Positions 1 through 6,757 of a stretch of DNA of 19,014 nt are shown in pieces (positions within the stretch are counted from its first letter, which is position 1; each line of letters begins with the position of its first letter). Position numbers and translations under genes: made by a program. The stretch is taken from the NCBI GenBank assembly GCA_020201365.1, contig JAIVGV010000271.1, positions 1-19,014 on the forward strand, in the 5' to 3' direction. This DNA comes from Acidobacteriota bacterium. Its GTDB lineage: Bacteria > Acidobacteriota > Blastocatellia > Pyrinomonadales > Pyrinomonadaceae. The notes under the pieces were generated by a model that was given only the letters and a program-made list of their open reading frames with translations, had not been told where the DNA came from and ran no database searches.

Positions 1-1959
1 GACGATGATCGAGTGCATCGTCTCGCGCGGGCGCTTGTACTTGCGTCGCGCCGAGCCTCCGACCTGCTCCAGCACCGAGAGCAGCCCGTCGTCCAACCCG
101 CACGCGGCGACGACCATGTCCGCCGAGCGCGACAAGCCTTCGGAATAGACGCGGACGGGGTGTTCCAGATTCTCCGGGTGGAACTCAAGCCCCGTGACGC
201 GATCCGGCAGGACGTTTGCGCCCGCCTCGCGCGCGCGTGAGAGCAGGAACTCGTCGAACTCGGAGCGCGAGACCATGAGCGCGGGCTCTTCGGTCGTCGG
301 CGCGCGCAGCTCCACGTCGGCGCGGTCGCCGTGCAGGCGGTAGCCCTTGATCGTGCGCTTCACCATGCGCGCCGGGATTTCGACGCCGAGTTGTTCACGC
401 AGGACGGCGGCGGTCGGCGGCGCGAGCACGCCCATGCACGGGTTGTGCTGGCGCGGGAACTCCTTGGGCTCGTAGATGACCACGTCCAACTTCAAGCCGC
501 GCCGCCGCGACTCCTGCAGCAGCCGGATCGCGCACGACGCGCCGCCGGGTCCCCCGCCGACGACGCAGACGCGCGACTCGTCTCTCAGGCGAAGCCCGCG
601 CGAGAGCTTCGTCGGCTCGGCGCGCGTGACGCGCGACCGCGCGCGGTCGAAGAAGACGTAGCCCGCGTGCTGCGCCATGCGCGCCGCGAGTCGCGGGTGC
701 ATCGCGCGCAAGAGTATCCGCTTGTAAGACTGATCGCCCGTAAACGCCGAGAGGAGCGCGTCCGAGAGGTGCGCGTCCCCGCGCGGGAGCGTGCGCTCGG
801 CGTCGAGCACCGCGAAATAGACGGGCGCGAGGAGCGGGTGCGGGAAGACGCGGTCGTAAATCTCGAACAGCGCGCGACCGTAGAGGTTGTCGCGCCCGAA
901 AACTTTCTGGCAGCGCTTCCAGAAGTGCTCCTCGAAGTCGTCCTCGGTGACGCCGTGGTTGATGACGCAGTCGGCGGCGAGCCGCGCCGTCACCAGGGCG
1001 GACTCGACGCCGTTCTTCAGGTAGCGCGAGTCCGAGGCGTCGCCGACGATGACGAAGCGATCCGCGTAAGGCAGGCGCGCCGCGCCGACGGCGACGCGCG
1101 GGTGGCAGTGACAGTCGAGCTTCCAGTCGGCGGGCAGGTAGTCGCGCAGGTACGACTCGCGCAGCAGCCGCTCGGTCGAGTGCACGTCAACCGACTCGCC
1201 GATGGCTGTGACGGTCACGTGCTCGCCCTTCGGGATCAGGGCGACGTAGCGCACGTCCGGCTGCTTCAAGACGAAGAAGTGTATGAGGTCGCCGAGCTTC
1301 TCGCGCTGGAACTCGGCGGGGACGCGCGCCTCGATCACGCAGCTCTTCCAGGTCGGCGGCGGCTGGTAGCCGTACGTGAGCCGCTGCGAGAGCTGGGAGT
1401 TGACGCCGAACGCGCCGACTACCAAGTCGAACTCTTCCGCCTGCCCGTCGCCGGCGTGTACGACGGGTCGCTCGCCGAGCGCGGCCGGGACGCCTATGTC
1501 CGAGACGTTGGCGCGCACGTGCTCCGCGCCGAGCTTCAACGCCTGATCGAGGAGGAACTGATCGAAGCTGCGCGCGGGGTCGGGCGTCTCGGTCGAGACG
1601 GGACCCGCGCCGCGATAGACGCCGAAAATCTTCCGCGCCGGATCGCCCGCGAGCGTCGCGGTCGCGTCGTTGTAGTGGACGGCGTAGCCCGCGAGTTCGT
1701 AGTGGACGACCTCGCGCGGGATGGTCGTCGTCGCGTGCTCGATCTCCGTGATGAGGTTCTGACCGATGGCCCCGGCGCACATGTTGCAGCCGGGCGCGCC
1801 CTTCTTGGCGAAGCTCTTGCCGTCGAAGATTTTGACGGTCAGGTCGAGACCGACGGCCCGCGCGCGCCGGAGCAGCTCGACGGCGAAGAACGAACCCGCC
1901 GGTCCCGCGCCGACGACGCCGACGCGGCTGCCCGATCTCAAGTAAGTCGGCTGCGACAT
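1..1959 (-). CDS. Tandem FAD-dependent oxidoreductase, geranylgeranyl-reductase-like (partial, C-terminus beyond window)
   Basis: I translated the minus strand from ATG at 1959: 653 codons run without a stop to the window edge, so the C-terminus is missing. Two FAD-binding Rossmann units are visible. Unit 1 has a GAGPAG dinucleotide-binding loop at residues 17-22, a CNMCAG motif at 58-63 and the distal FAD motif VGDASD at 305-310. Unit 2 starts near residue 462 with GGGPGG at 468-473 and a NPCMGVLAP motif at 506-514. The layout (GxGxxG, then a Cys/Gly-rich substrate-side motif, then GDA) is that of the geranylgeranyl reductase/PHBH-like flavoprotein group, which reduces prenyl chains or hydroxylates aromatics. 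Family members are usually about 400 residues with one unit, so this looks like a tandem duplication or fusion. The start is backed by GGGAG about 8 nt upstream and a good promoter at 2063-2091. The substrate is unknown. Confidence 0.85.
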   Translation of the reverse strand, partial: MSQPTYLRSGSRVGVVGAGPAGSFFAVELLRRARAVGLDLTVKIFDGKSFAKKGAPGCNMCAGAIGQNLITEIEHATTTIPREVVHYELAGYAVHYNDATATLAGDPARKIFGVYRGAGPVSTETPDPARSFDQFLLDQALKLGAEHVRANVSDIGVPAALGERPVVHAGDGQAEEFDLVVGAFGVNSQLSQRLTYGYQPPPTWKSCVIEARVPAEFQREKLGDLIHFFVLKQPDVRYVALIPKGEHVTVTAIGESVDVHSTERLLRESYLRDYLPADWKLDCHCHPRVAVGAARLPYADRFVIVGDASDSRYLKNGVESALVTARLAADCVINHGVTEDDFEEHFWKRCQKVFGRDNLYGRALFEIYDRVFPHPLLAPVYFAVLDAERTLPRGDAHLSDALLSAFTGDQSYKRILLRAMHPRLAARMAQHAGYVFFDRARSRVTRAEPTKLSRGLRLRDESRVCVVGGGPGGASCAIRLLQESRRRGLKLDVVIYEPKEFPRQHNPCMGVLAPPTAAVLREQLGVEIPARMVKRTIKGYRLHGDRADVELRAPTTEEPALMVSRSEFDEFLLSRAREAGANVLPDRVTGLEFHPENLEHPVRVYSEGLSRSADMVVAACGLDDGLLSVLEQVGGSARRKYKRPRETMHSIIV

Positions 1960-2062
1960 CACGGACGCTCCCGCTCGCACGCCGGAGGTTTGAACGCTCG
2001 CCCGCAGAGAGCCGACGAGGCGCGCGAAGGGGGCGCGCGCCGCGGCCGGGTTGACTGCCGGG

Positions 2063-2091
2063 ATTCTACGCCCGCGCCCGCGGCTTGCCAA
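2063..2091 (-). promoter_or_regulatory. Sigma-70-like promoter for the tandem flavoprotein
   Basis: On the minus strand a TTGGCA box (2091-2086) is followed by a 17-nt spacer and TAGAAT (2068-2063). Each hexamer differs from consensus at one position and the spacer is ideal. It would give a leader of about 95 nt before the ATG at 1959. Predicted by eye only. Confidence 0.55.
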
Positions 2092-2209
2092 ACGAATTAC
2101 TTGCGCCGCCGCGCTTCCGTCGCGGCGCGGTTTCGTGCGATGCTATCCGGCGTGAATCCGGGTCTCGCGCCGTGCGCGCGGGGCGGAATTTTTTTCTGAG
2201 GAGATACTG

Positions 2210-2704
2210 ATGCGACTATTGATTCCACTCGCGGCGGCGGGCGCGCTGCTCGCGGCGCTGCTCGCGGCGTGCGGTCCGCGCGACACCAGCGCGCCGGGCG
2301 CGAAGACGGCGGCGGCGGCGAATCAGGCGGCGAACGCGCGCGCGACCGTCGAGCCTCTGAACGTGCCGCAGGCGGACGACGTGCGGCGCGTCTCGCAGGA
2401 CGAACTGCGCGCGGGGATGGAGAAGGGCACGGTCGTGCTCTTCGACGTGCGCGACGAGGCGGCTTACGAGCAGGGGCACATCAAGGGCGCGAAGCACGTG
2501 CCCTTCAACGAGGTCGAGAAGCACCTCGACGAGTTCCCGAAGGACAAGCTGATCGTGACCTACTGTGCTTGACCCAACGAGCACACCAGCGCCGGTGCGG
2601 CGCGGACACTCCAAGCGAAAGGTTACACGAACGTCGCGGCGCTGCTCGGCGGCTGGAACGCCTGGAAGAACGCGGGGCTTCCGACCGAGGCGGGCGGCAA
2701 GTAG
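2210..2704 (+). CDS. Lipoprotein rhodanese with in-frame TGA, candidate selenoprotein
   Basis: Strong GAGGAG ribosome binding site, 6 nt before ATG 2210. Residues 1-21 form a lipoprotein signal with lipobox LAAC, so the protein is predicted to be lipid-anchored outside the cytoplasm. After an Ala-rich linker, the rhodanese fold starts near residue 45 (SQDELRAGMEKGTVVLFDVRDEAAYEQGHI split over 50-90). The frame meets TGA at 2570-2572 (codon 121), directly after TYCA. It then continues with PNEHTSAGAARTL, GYTNVAALLGGWNAW and a short tail to TAG 2702-2704. With the TGA decoded, the loop reads C-A-U-P-N-E-H-T-S, matching the YCxCP-E-S loop of Cys-containing rhodaneses, and the full length is 164 aa. 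Stopping at the TGA would remove the active loop and the C-terminal GGWxAW helix. Selenocysteine is my preferred reading; a point-mutation pseudogene or a sequencing error are alternatives. Rhodaneses transfer sulfane sulfur; the substrate here is unknown. Confidence 0.8.
2570..2611 (+). promoter_or_regulatory. Candidate bacterial SECIS hairpin following in-frame TGA
   Basis: From the TGA (2570-2572), a perfect 5-bp stem GCGCC/GGCGC (2589-2593 with 2599-2603) closes a five-base loop GGUGC (2594-2598). An outer GAG/CTC pairing (2579-2581 with 2609-2611) is separated by an internal loop. The GGU lies at nucleotides 25-27 counting the U of UGA as 1. This is close to its place in the Escherichia coli fdhF SECIS, where a GGUC-type loop sits about 22 nt in and is read by SelB. 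A competing CACC/GGUG stem (2584-2587 with 2594-2597) is possible, and GC-rich DNA forms small hairpins by chance, so support is moderate. Confidence 0.5.
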
Positions 2705-2750
2705 AGCGATTGCGGATTGCGGAAGGCGGATTTGAAATCCTGAGAACTAA

Positions 2751-2789
2751 AAACGCGGCTGCGAGAGTTGATTTCTCGCAGCCGCGTTT
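2751..2789. terminator. Bidirectional intrinsic terminator between convergent genes
   Basis: A perfect 16-bp stem (2751-2766 with 2774-2789) closes a 7-nt loop. It lies between the rightward rhodanese and the leftward universal stress protein. On the minus strand it is followed by TTTTTAG, a good T-tract for the stress-protein transcript. On the plus strand the following run, TTTCTTC, is weaker. Flanking it, ATTGCGGATT (2709-2718) and AATCCGCAAT (2801-2810) extend the palindrome. Confidence 0.8.
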
Positions 2790-2812
2790 CTTCAATCCGA
2801 AATCCGCAATTT

Positions 2813-3775
2813 TTAAGTCGGCACGGGCTCCGTGACGCGCACCGGATGCGGCGTCACGACGCGACCCGCAGGGACGCAGAGCACGGGGCAGGGCGCGTTG
2901 CGAATCACGCGCTCGATCTCCGCGCCGAGCACGGGCGCGCCGCCGAAGAAGGGCTCGTGCGTGCTCGTGCCCGTCACGACGAGGTCAACGTCCTCGCGCG
3001 TCGCGAGCCTCACGATCTCCTCGTAGGGTCGCCCCTCGGCGATGTGCGTCTGGCACCCGCCGCCCGCCTCTCGCGCGAACGCCTCCATCTTCCCCGCGAC
3101 GAAAGCGCGCAGATCGGAGAGGGCGCGGCTGCCGCTCTCGGGGAACATGTCCGCGAGCTGCTCCATGAAGTCGCCGACGACGTAGAGGCTGTGGAACTCG
3201 GCGCCCGCCGCGCGCGCGATCTCTGCGGCGAGGTGCGACGCGGGCTCCGCCGACGGGCGGAAGTTCGTCGCCAGCAGCACGCGGTTGATGTTGACGTGCG
3301 TGCGCCCGTCCCTGTGCGAGACGAACTCGCGCTGCGGCGGTCGCACGACGAGCACCGGCGACGGCGACTCCGCGACGATCTCCTCGGCGGTCGAGCCGAA
3401 GAGCGCGTGGCGCAAGCCCCCGCGCCCGTGCGTCGCGACCGTCACGAGATCGACGTCGAGCGCGCGCGCCGCGTCGGCGATCTCGCGCGCCGGATCGCCT
3501 TCCGTGATCCTCGTTTCGACTTCGAGCCCGGCGAGCAGCGGGTCGGCGAGCACGGCGTCCACGTCGCGCCGCAGGTTCTTCAGCCACTCGTTGTGCGGCT
3601 CTTCGAGCACGCGCGGCGGGAGCGTCAGAAGGTTCGCGGGCACGCTCCCCTCCTGCACGCTGAACAGGACGACGCGCCCCGCGCCCTCGCGCGCGAACGC
3701 CGCCGCGTACTTCAGAGCCGCGTGCGCGTGCTCCGAGAAGTCTGTCGGGAACAGGACGTTGCGAAATGGAAACAT
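2813..3775 (-). CDS. Two-domain universal stress protein (UspA family)
   Basis: 320 aa with two Usp folds, roughly residues 3-146 and 161-306. Domain 1 opens with the typical NVLFPTDFSEHA strand/loop and has the nucleotide loop ATHG-x9-GST (114-129), close to the family ATP-binding pattern G-x2-G-x9-G[S/T] with the first Gly replaced by Ala. It is followed by SPSPVLVV. Domain 2 begins NRVLLATNF and ends NAPCPVLCVP. Its loop reads GTSTHEPFFGGAPVLGAE, without the second glycine or the G[S/T] pair, so it probably does not bind ATP in the usual way. Tandem Usp proteins are cytoplasmic and usually tied to stress or energy limitation. No clear ribosome binding site precedes ATG 3775, because the leader is the repeat at 3781-3897. 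Confidence 0.9.
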   Translation of the reverse strand: MFPFRNVLFPTDFSEHAHAALKYAAAFAREGAGRVVLFSVQEGSVPANLLTLPPRVLEEPHNEWLKNLRRDVDAVLADPLLAGLEVETRITEGDPAREIADAARALDVDLVTVATHGRGGLRHALFGSTAEEIVAESPSPVLVVRPPQREFVSHRDGRTHVNINRVLLATNFRPSAEPASHLAAEIARAAGAEFHSLYVVGDFMEQLADMFPESGSRALSDLRAFVAGKMEAFAREAGGGCQTHIAEGRPYEEIVRLATREDVDLVVTGTSTHEPFFGGAPVLGAEIERVIRNAPCPVLCVPAGRVVTPHPVRVTEPVPT

Positions 3776-3780
3776 GGGTT

Positions 3781-3897
3781 AGTGAATAGTAAATAGTGAA
3801 TAGCGAATAGTAAATGCCGTCGGTACGCCCTGCGGCTTGAACGCAACCGCGCAAGCCGCACGCTGACTCAACGACTATTCACTATTTACGATTCACT
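3781..3897. repeat. Nested intergenic palindrome (AGTGAATAGTAAAT-type arms)
   Basis: The arms at 3781-3803 and 3875-3897 are inverted copies, 22 of 23 bases matching, built of AGTGAATA/GTAAATA words. Inside lies a second, unrelated perfect inverted repeat: TGCGGCTTG (3831-3839) with CAAGCCGCA (3852-3860) around a 12-nt loop. The element fills the spacer between two co-oriented leftward genes. It is AT-richer than its surroundings and has no coding potential. Confidence 0.85.
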
Positions 3898-3910
3898 AGT
3901 CACTGCCTTC

Positions 3911-4696
3911 TCACGTCCAGCGTATCCCCGCGATGTGTTCGAGGCGCGGGGCGAAGCCGAAGCGCGCGAGCGCGCGGGGTCTGCGCTCTTCGAGCGCGGC
4001 GAGTTCGCGCGCCACCTCGCGGCGGACGCCGCGCGCCCCGCCCTCGCCCGCCGCCGCGCGCTCGACCACGCGCCTGAGCGCGTCGGACACGCCCGCGACG
4101 AACTCCTCCGTGCGGGTCGCGCGCGCGAGCCGCGGCTCACCATTGACGTACTCGACGCAAGACGCGAGCGACGCGAGGAAAGGGTAGTCGTCCGCCAGTT
4201 CGCTTCGCGCCGCGCGGAAGTGCGAGGCGAACTCGCCGCCCGTCGTCGCCACCACCGCGCGCTCGACCGCCGCGATCACCTCGCCGCTCAGTTGCAGGAC
4301 GTTGCGGCGATCAACCTCGTCGTGCGCCGACGCCGCGCGCCCCCCGTCGCCGGCGAGGCTCGACGGCGCGTCGGGTGACGCGCCCGCCTCCGCCGCCCCG
4401 TCCGCCTCGCCCTCGAAGACGCTGACGCGCCCGCCCGGCTCGCTCGCGCGCACGAAGATGCGTTGGAGCGCCGCCTCCCCTTCAGCCTCGCGCCCCGTCA
4501 CGTGGTCGCGCTCGCACGCGCGCGGGCGCTCCCTCGCGGCGAGGAAGATGTCGGCGTCGTACTCGTCCAGCTCGACGTGGACGCGCCCCGTAAAATCCCG
4601 CTGTTGCAGGTGGCGCACGAGCGCCGCCAGGTTCAGGTAAGCCGTGTCGAGATTTTGGTGAACGACGCGCGTGCGCGCGCCGCCGCGTTCGGGCAT
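3911..4696 (-). CDS. Hypothetical protein, unrecognised, two-part architecture
   Basis: 261 aa from ATG 4696; an in-frame GTG at 4744 is possible but would add 16 residues reading out of a repeat-rich leader. I do not recognise the family. Residues 10-52 (VHQNLDTAYLNLAALVRHL, then TGRVHVELDEYDADIFLAA) look like a small folded alpha/beta segment. An acidic, Gly/Ala/Ser-rich linker follows (about 95-125), then a helical C-terminal half (about 130-261) containing SGEVIAAVERAV and the conserved-looking DDYPFLASLASCVEYVNGEPRL. There is no signal peptide or membrane segment. It is divergent from the permease at 4929 and lies 135 nt upstream of, and co-oriented with, the stress protein. GC3 and frame use fit a real gene. 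Confidence 0.7.
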   Translation of the reverse strand: MPERGGARTRVVHQNLDTAYLNLAALVRHLQQRDFTGRVHVELDEYDADIFLAARERPRACERDHVTGREAEGEAALQRIFVRASEPGGRVSVFEGEADGAAEAGASPDAPSSLAGDGGRAASAHDEVDRRNVLQLSGEVIAAVERAVVATTGGEFASHFRAARSELADDYPFLASLASCVEYVNGEPRLARATRTEEFVAGVSDALRRVVERAAAGEGGARGVRREVARELAALEERRPRALARFGFAPRLEHIAGIRWT

Positions 4697-4744
4697 GACC
4701 GGAGTTCCCGCCGTCGGTTTTTGGATCGCGGCGAAGTGTAACAC

Positions 4745-4825
4745 AAAGGATGAGGGATGAAGGATGAAGGACGAAAAGAAGGCGGCGGCTCTTTTTCATC
4801 CCTCATCCTTCATCCTTCATCCTTT
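4745..4825. repeat. Intergenic palindrome (GGATGAA-type arms)
   Basis: The arms at 4745-4776 and 4794-4825 are inverted copies (29 of 32 bases) made of tandem GGATGAA/GGATGAG words, with a T7 run directly after the right arm. Despite the terminator look, it sits between two divergent genes (3911-4696 leftward, 4929-6713 rightward), so it terminates neither. It generates a spurious N-terminal extension of the permease frame. Confidence 0.85.
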
Positions 4826-4928
4826 TTTTGCTAAACTCCGCGACGCTCGTTCAACGCGACAACCAAGACCGTCTCCCCGTCTCGCTCGCGGTAGCCCCTC
4901 GGTCGCGGAAAATTTCTGGAGAACTAAC

Positions 4929-6713
4929 GTGCTTCGAGGACTCTTTCGCACTAAGAATCTCGACGACATTCTCGCCGCCGCGGGCGGCCCGCAGTTCTCT
5001 TTGAAGCGCACGCTCGGCGCGTTCAACATCACGCTCCTCGGCATCGGCGCGATCATCGGCGCGGGGATTTTCGCCACCGTCGGCACCGCCGCCGCGGGCG
5101 ACGCCTCGCGACCGGGCGCGGGACCCTCCCTGATGATCTCGTTCGTCATCACGGCGGTCGTCTGCGGGTTCACGGCGCTCTGCTACGCGGAGTTCGCCTC
5201 GATGGTGCCGATCTCCGGGTCGGCTTACACCTACTCCTATTCGACGCTCGGCGAGCTGGTGGCGTGGATCATCGGCTGGGACTTGATCATCGAGTACGCG
5301 GTCGGCAACATCGCCGTCGCGATCAGTTGGGCGAACTACTTCCGCACGCTCTTAGGCAACCTCGGCATCAACATCCCCGCCTGGCTCGCGACCGACTACC
5401 GCACCGCCGCCAAGCTCGCCGCCAACAACCCGGCCGAGTACGCCAGACTGTTCGGCGGCGCGCCGCACCTGTTCGGTCACGCGATCATCTTCAACCTGCT
5501 CGCCTTCGGCATCGTCGCGCTCATCACGGTTGTGCTCGTGTGGGGCATCCGCGAGTCCGCCGGGTTCAACGCCGTCATGGTGATGATCAAGATCATCGTG
5601 CTCCTGTTCTTCATCGGCGTCGCGCTCTACTACGTCTCGCCCACGCACATGGTCGAGAACTGGCACCCGTTCCAGCCGAACGGCTGGCGCGGCACGTTCA
5701 CCGGCGCGGCGTTAGTCTTCTTCGCCTACATCGGCTTCGACGCCGTCTCGACCGTCGCCGAGGAGTGTAAAAACCCCTCGCGCGATCTGCCCATCGGCAT
5801 CATCGCGTCGCTCATCATCTGCACGATCCTCTACGTCGTCGTCGGCGCGGTCTTCGCCGGCATCATCCCGTACCACGAACTCGTCCAGAAGCTCGCGAAC
5901 GAGCAAGCCGAACCATTAACGATGGCGCTCGATCACGCCGCGCCCGCGGGCGTGCAGTGGCCCTCGACGGTCGTCGCCTTCGGCTCGGTCATCGCGCACA
6001 CGGCGGTGCTGCTCGTCTTCCAGTTGGGGCAGCCGCGCATCTTCTTCTCGATGGCGCGCGACGGGCTCCTCCCTTCGGTCTTCGCGAGCGTCCACCCGCG
6101 TTTCAAGACGCCGCACGTGACGACGATTTTGACGGGCGTCTTCGTCGGCGGCATCGCCGCCTTCGCGAGCATCGACGAGATGGTTGACCTGACGAACATC
6201 GGCACGCTCTTCGCCTTCATCCTCGTCTGCGTCGGCATCCCCGTCCTGCGCGTCAAAGACCCGGGGCGCGTGCGCCCGTTCCGCGTCCCGCTCGGCGCCT
6301 TCTTTTTGCCGCTGCTCGGCGCGGTCTCGTGCGTCTTCCTGATGATCTACCTGCCGCCCGCCTCCTGGTGGCGCTTCGTCGGCTGGCTGATGTTGGGCTT
6401 TTCGATCTACGTCTCCTACGGCTACACGCGCAGCTCCGTCGGGCGCAAGGTCGGCAGACCGACGCTCACGCCGGCGGTTTTGAAGCTCGCCGCGCTCGGC
6501 TTCCTCGTCGTCGCCGTCGGGCTCTTCACGATCCCGCACGATCTCGGTCCCTTCTCCATGTGGGAGACGGCGACGCACGCCGCCGCCGACAGGCACGACC
6601 GCGCCGTTTACGGGCTCATCATGATCGCCGCCGGCTTGGTGACGGGCGTCGCCTGCGCGCTCTTCGGCACGACGCAAGCGCCCGACGCGGGCGAGCCGCG
6701 CGCCGCCGACTGA
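4929..6713 (+). CDS. APC-family cationic amino acid permease (CAT/YfnA-like)
   Basis: 594 aa from GTG 4929, chosen because GGAGA at 4918-4922 lies 6 nt upstream; the longer open frame from 4764 translates the palindrome and is not credible. TM1 carries the broken-helix substrate motif IGAIIGAGIF typical of APC transporters. Further hallmarks are GPSLMISFVITAVVCGFTALCYAEFASMVPISGSAYTY (split over TM2-TM3), FFAYIGFDAVSTVAEECKNPSRDLPIGI and FSMARDGLLPSVFASVHPRFKTP. The order and about 12-14 membrane segments match the CAT subfamily, which takes up lysine, arginine or related amino acids by proton symport at the inner membrane. A long periplasmic or loop insertion (LATDYRTAAKLAANNPAEYARLF) lies between early helices. 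It is followed after 44 nt by a lysine-dehydrogenase-like gene, probably in one transcript. The exact substrate is inferred. Confidence 0.9.
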   Translation: MLRGLFRTKNLDDILAAAGGPQFSLKRTLGAFNITLLGIGAIIGAGIFATVGTAAAGDASRPGAGPSLMISFVITAVVCGFTALCYAEFASMVPISGSAYTYSYSTLGELVAWIIGWDLIIEYAVGNIAVAISWANYFRTLLGNLGINIPAWLATDYRTAAKLAANNPAEYARLFGGAPHLFGHAIIFNLLAFGIVALITVVLVWGIRESAGFNAVMVMIKIIVLLFFIGVALYYVSPTHMVENWHPFQPNGWRGTFTGAALVFFAYIGFDAVSTVAEECKNPSRDLPIGIIASLIICTILYVVVGAVFAGIIPYHELVQKLANEQAEPLTMALDHAAPAGVQWPSTVVAFGSVIAHTAVLLVFQLGQPRIFFSMARDGLLPSVFASVHPRFKTPHVTTILTGVFVGGIAAFASIDEMVDLTNIGTLFAFILVCVGIPVLRVKDPGRVRPFRVPLGAFFLPLLGAVSCVFLMIYLPPASWWRFVGWLMLGFSIYVSYGYTRSSVGRKVGRPTLTPAVLKLAALGFLVVAVGLFTIPHDLGPFSMWETATHAAADRHDRAVYGLIMIAAGLVTGVACALFGTTQAPDAGEPRAAD

Positions 6714-6757
6714 CGCGCGCTCGTTTAAGACTGACGACGAACCACCCCCGTGCTCGC

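Noticed and set aside
331..2199. 622-codon open frame on the plus strand
   Set aside because: It is antisense to the tandem flavoprotein. The translation is Arg/Asp/Val-rich without motifs, while the opposite strand has two clear FAD sites. Long antisense frames are expected at this GC3.
2210..2572. Rhodanese as a complete 120-aa protein ending at TGA
   Set aside because: It would stop immediately before the active loop and lack the C-terminal GGWxAW element, whose coding sequence remains intact in frame downstream.
2269..2835. Alternative 188-codon plus-strand frame across the rhodanese
   Set aside because: Out of frame with the lipobox and rhodanese motifs, Arg-rich, and runs through the terminator hairpin.
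4745..4829. Intrinsic terminator (hairpin followed by T7)
   Set aside because: It sits between divergent genes and ends no transcript I can identify; it fits the repeat family better.
4764..4928. Upstream extension of the permease from ATG 4764
   Set aside because: It translates the GGATGAA palindrome, has no family similarity, and a GTG with a proper ribosome binding site exists at 4929.
6329..6757. Upstream extension of the lysine-dehydrogenase-like frame
   Set aside because: It overlaps the conserved permease C-terminus in another frame and gives Arg-rich nonsense; the Rossmann start MKILVLGAGRMG is at 6758.
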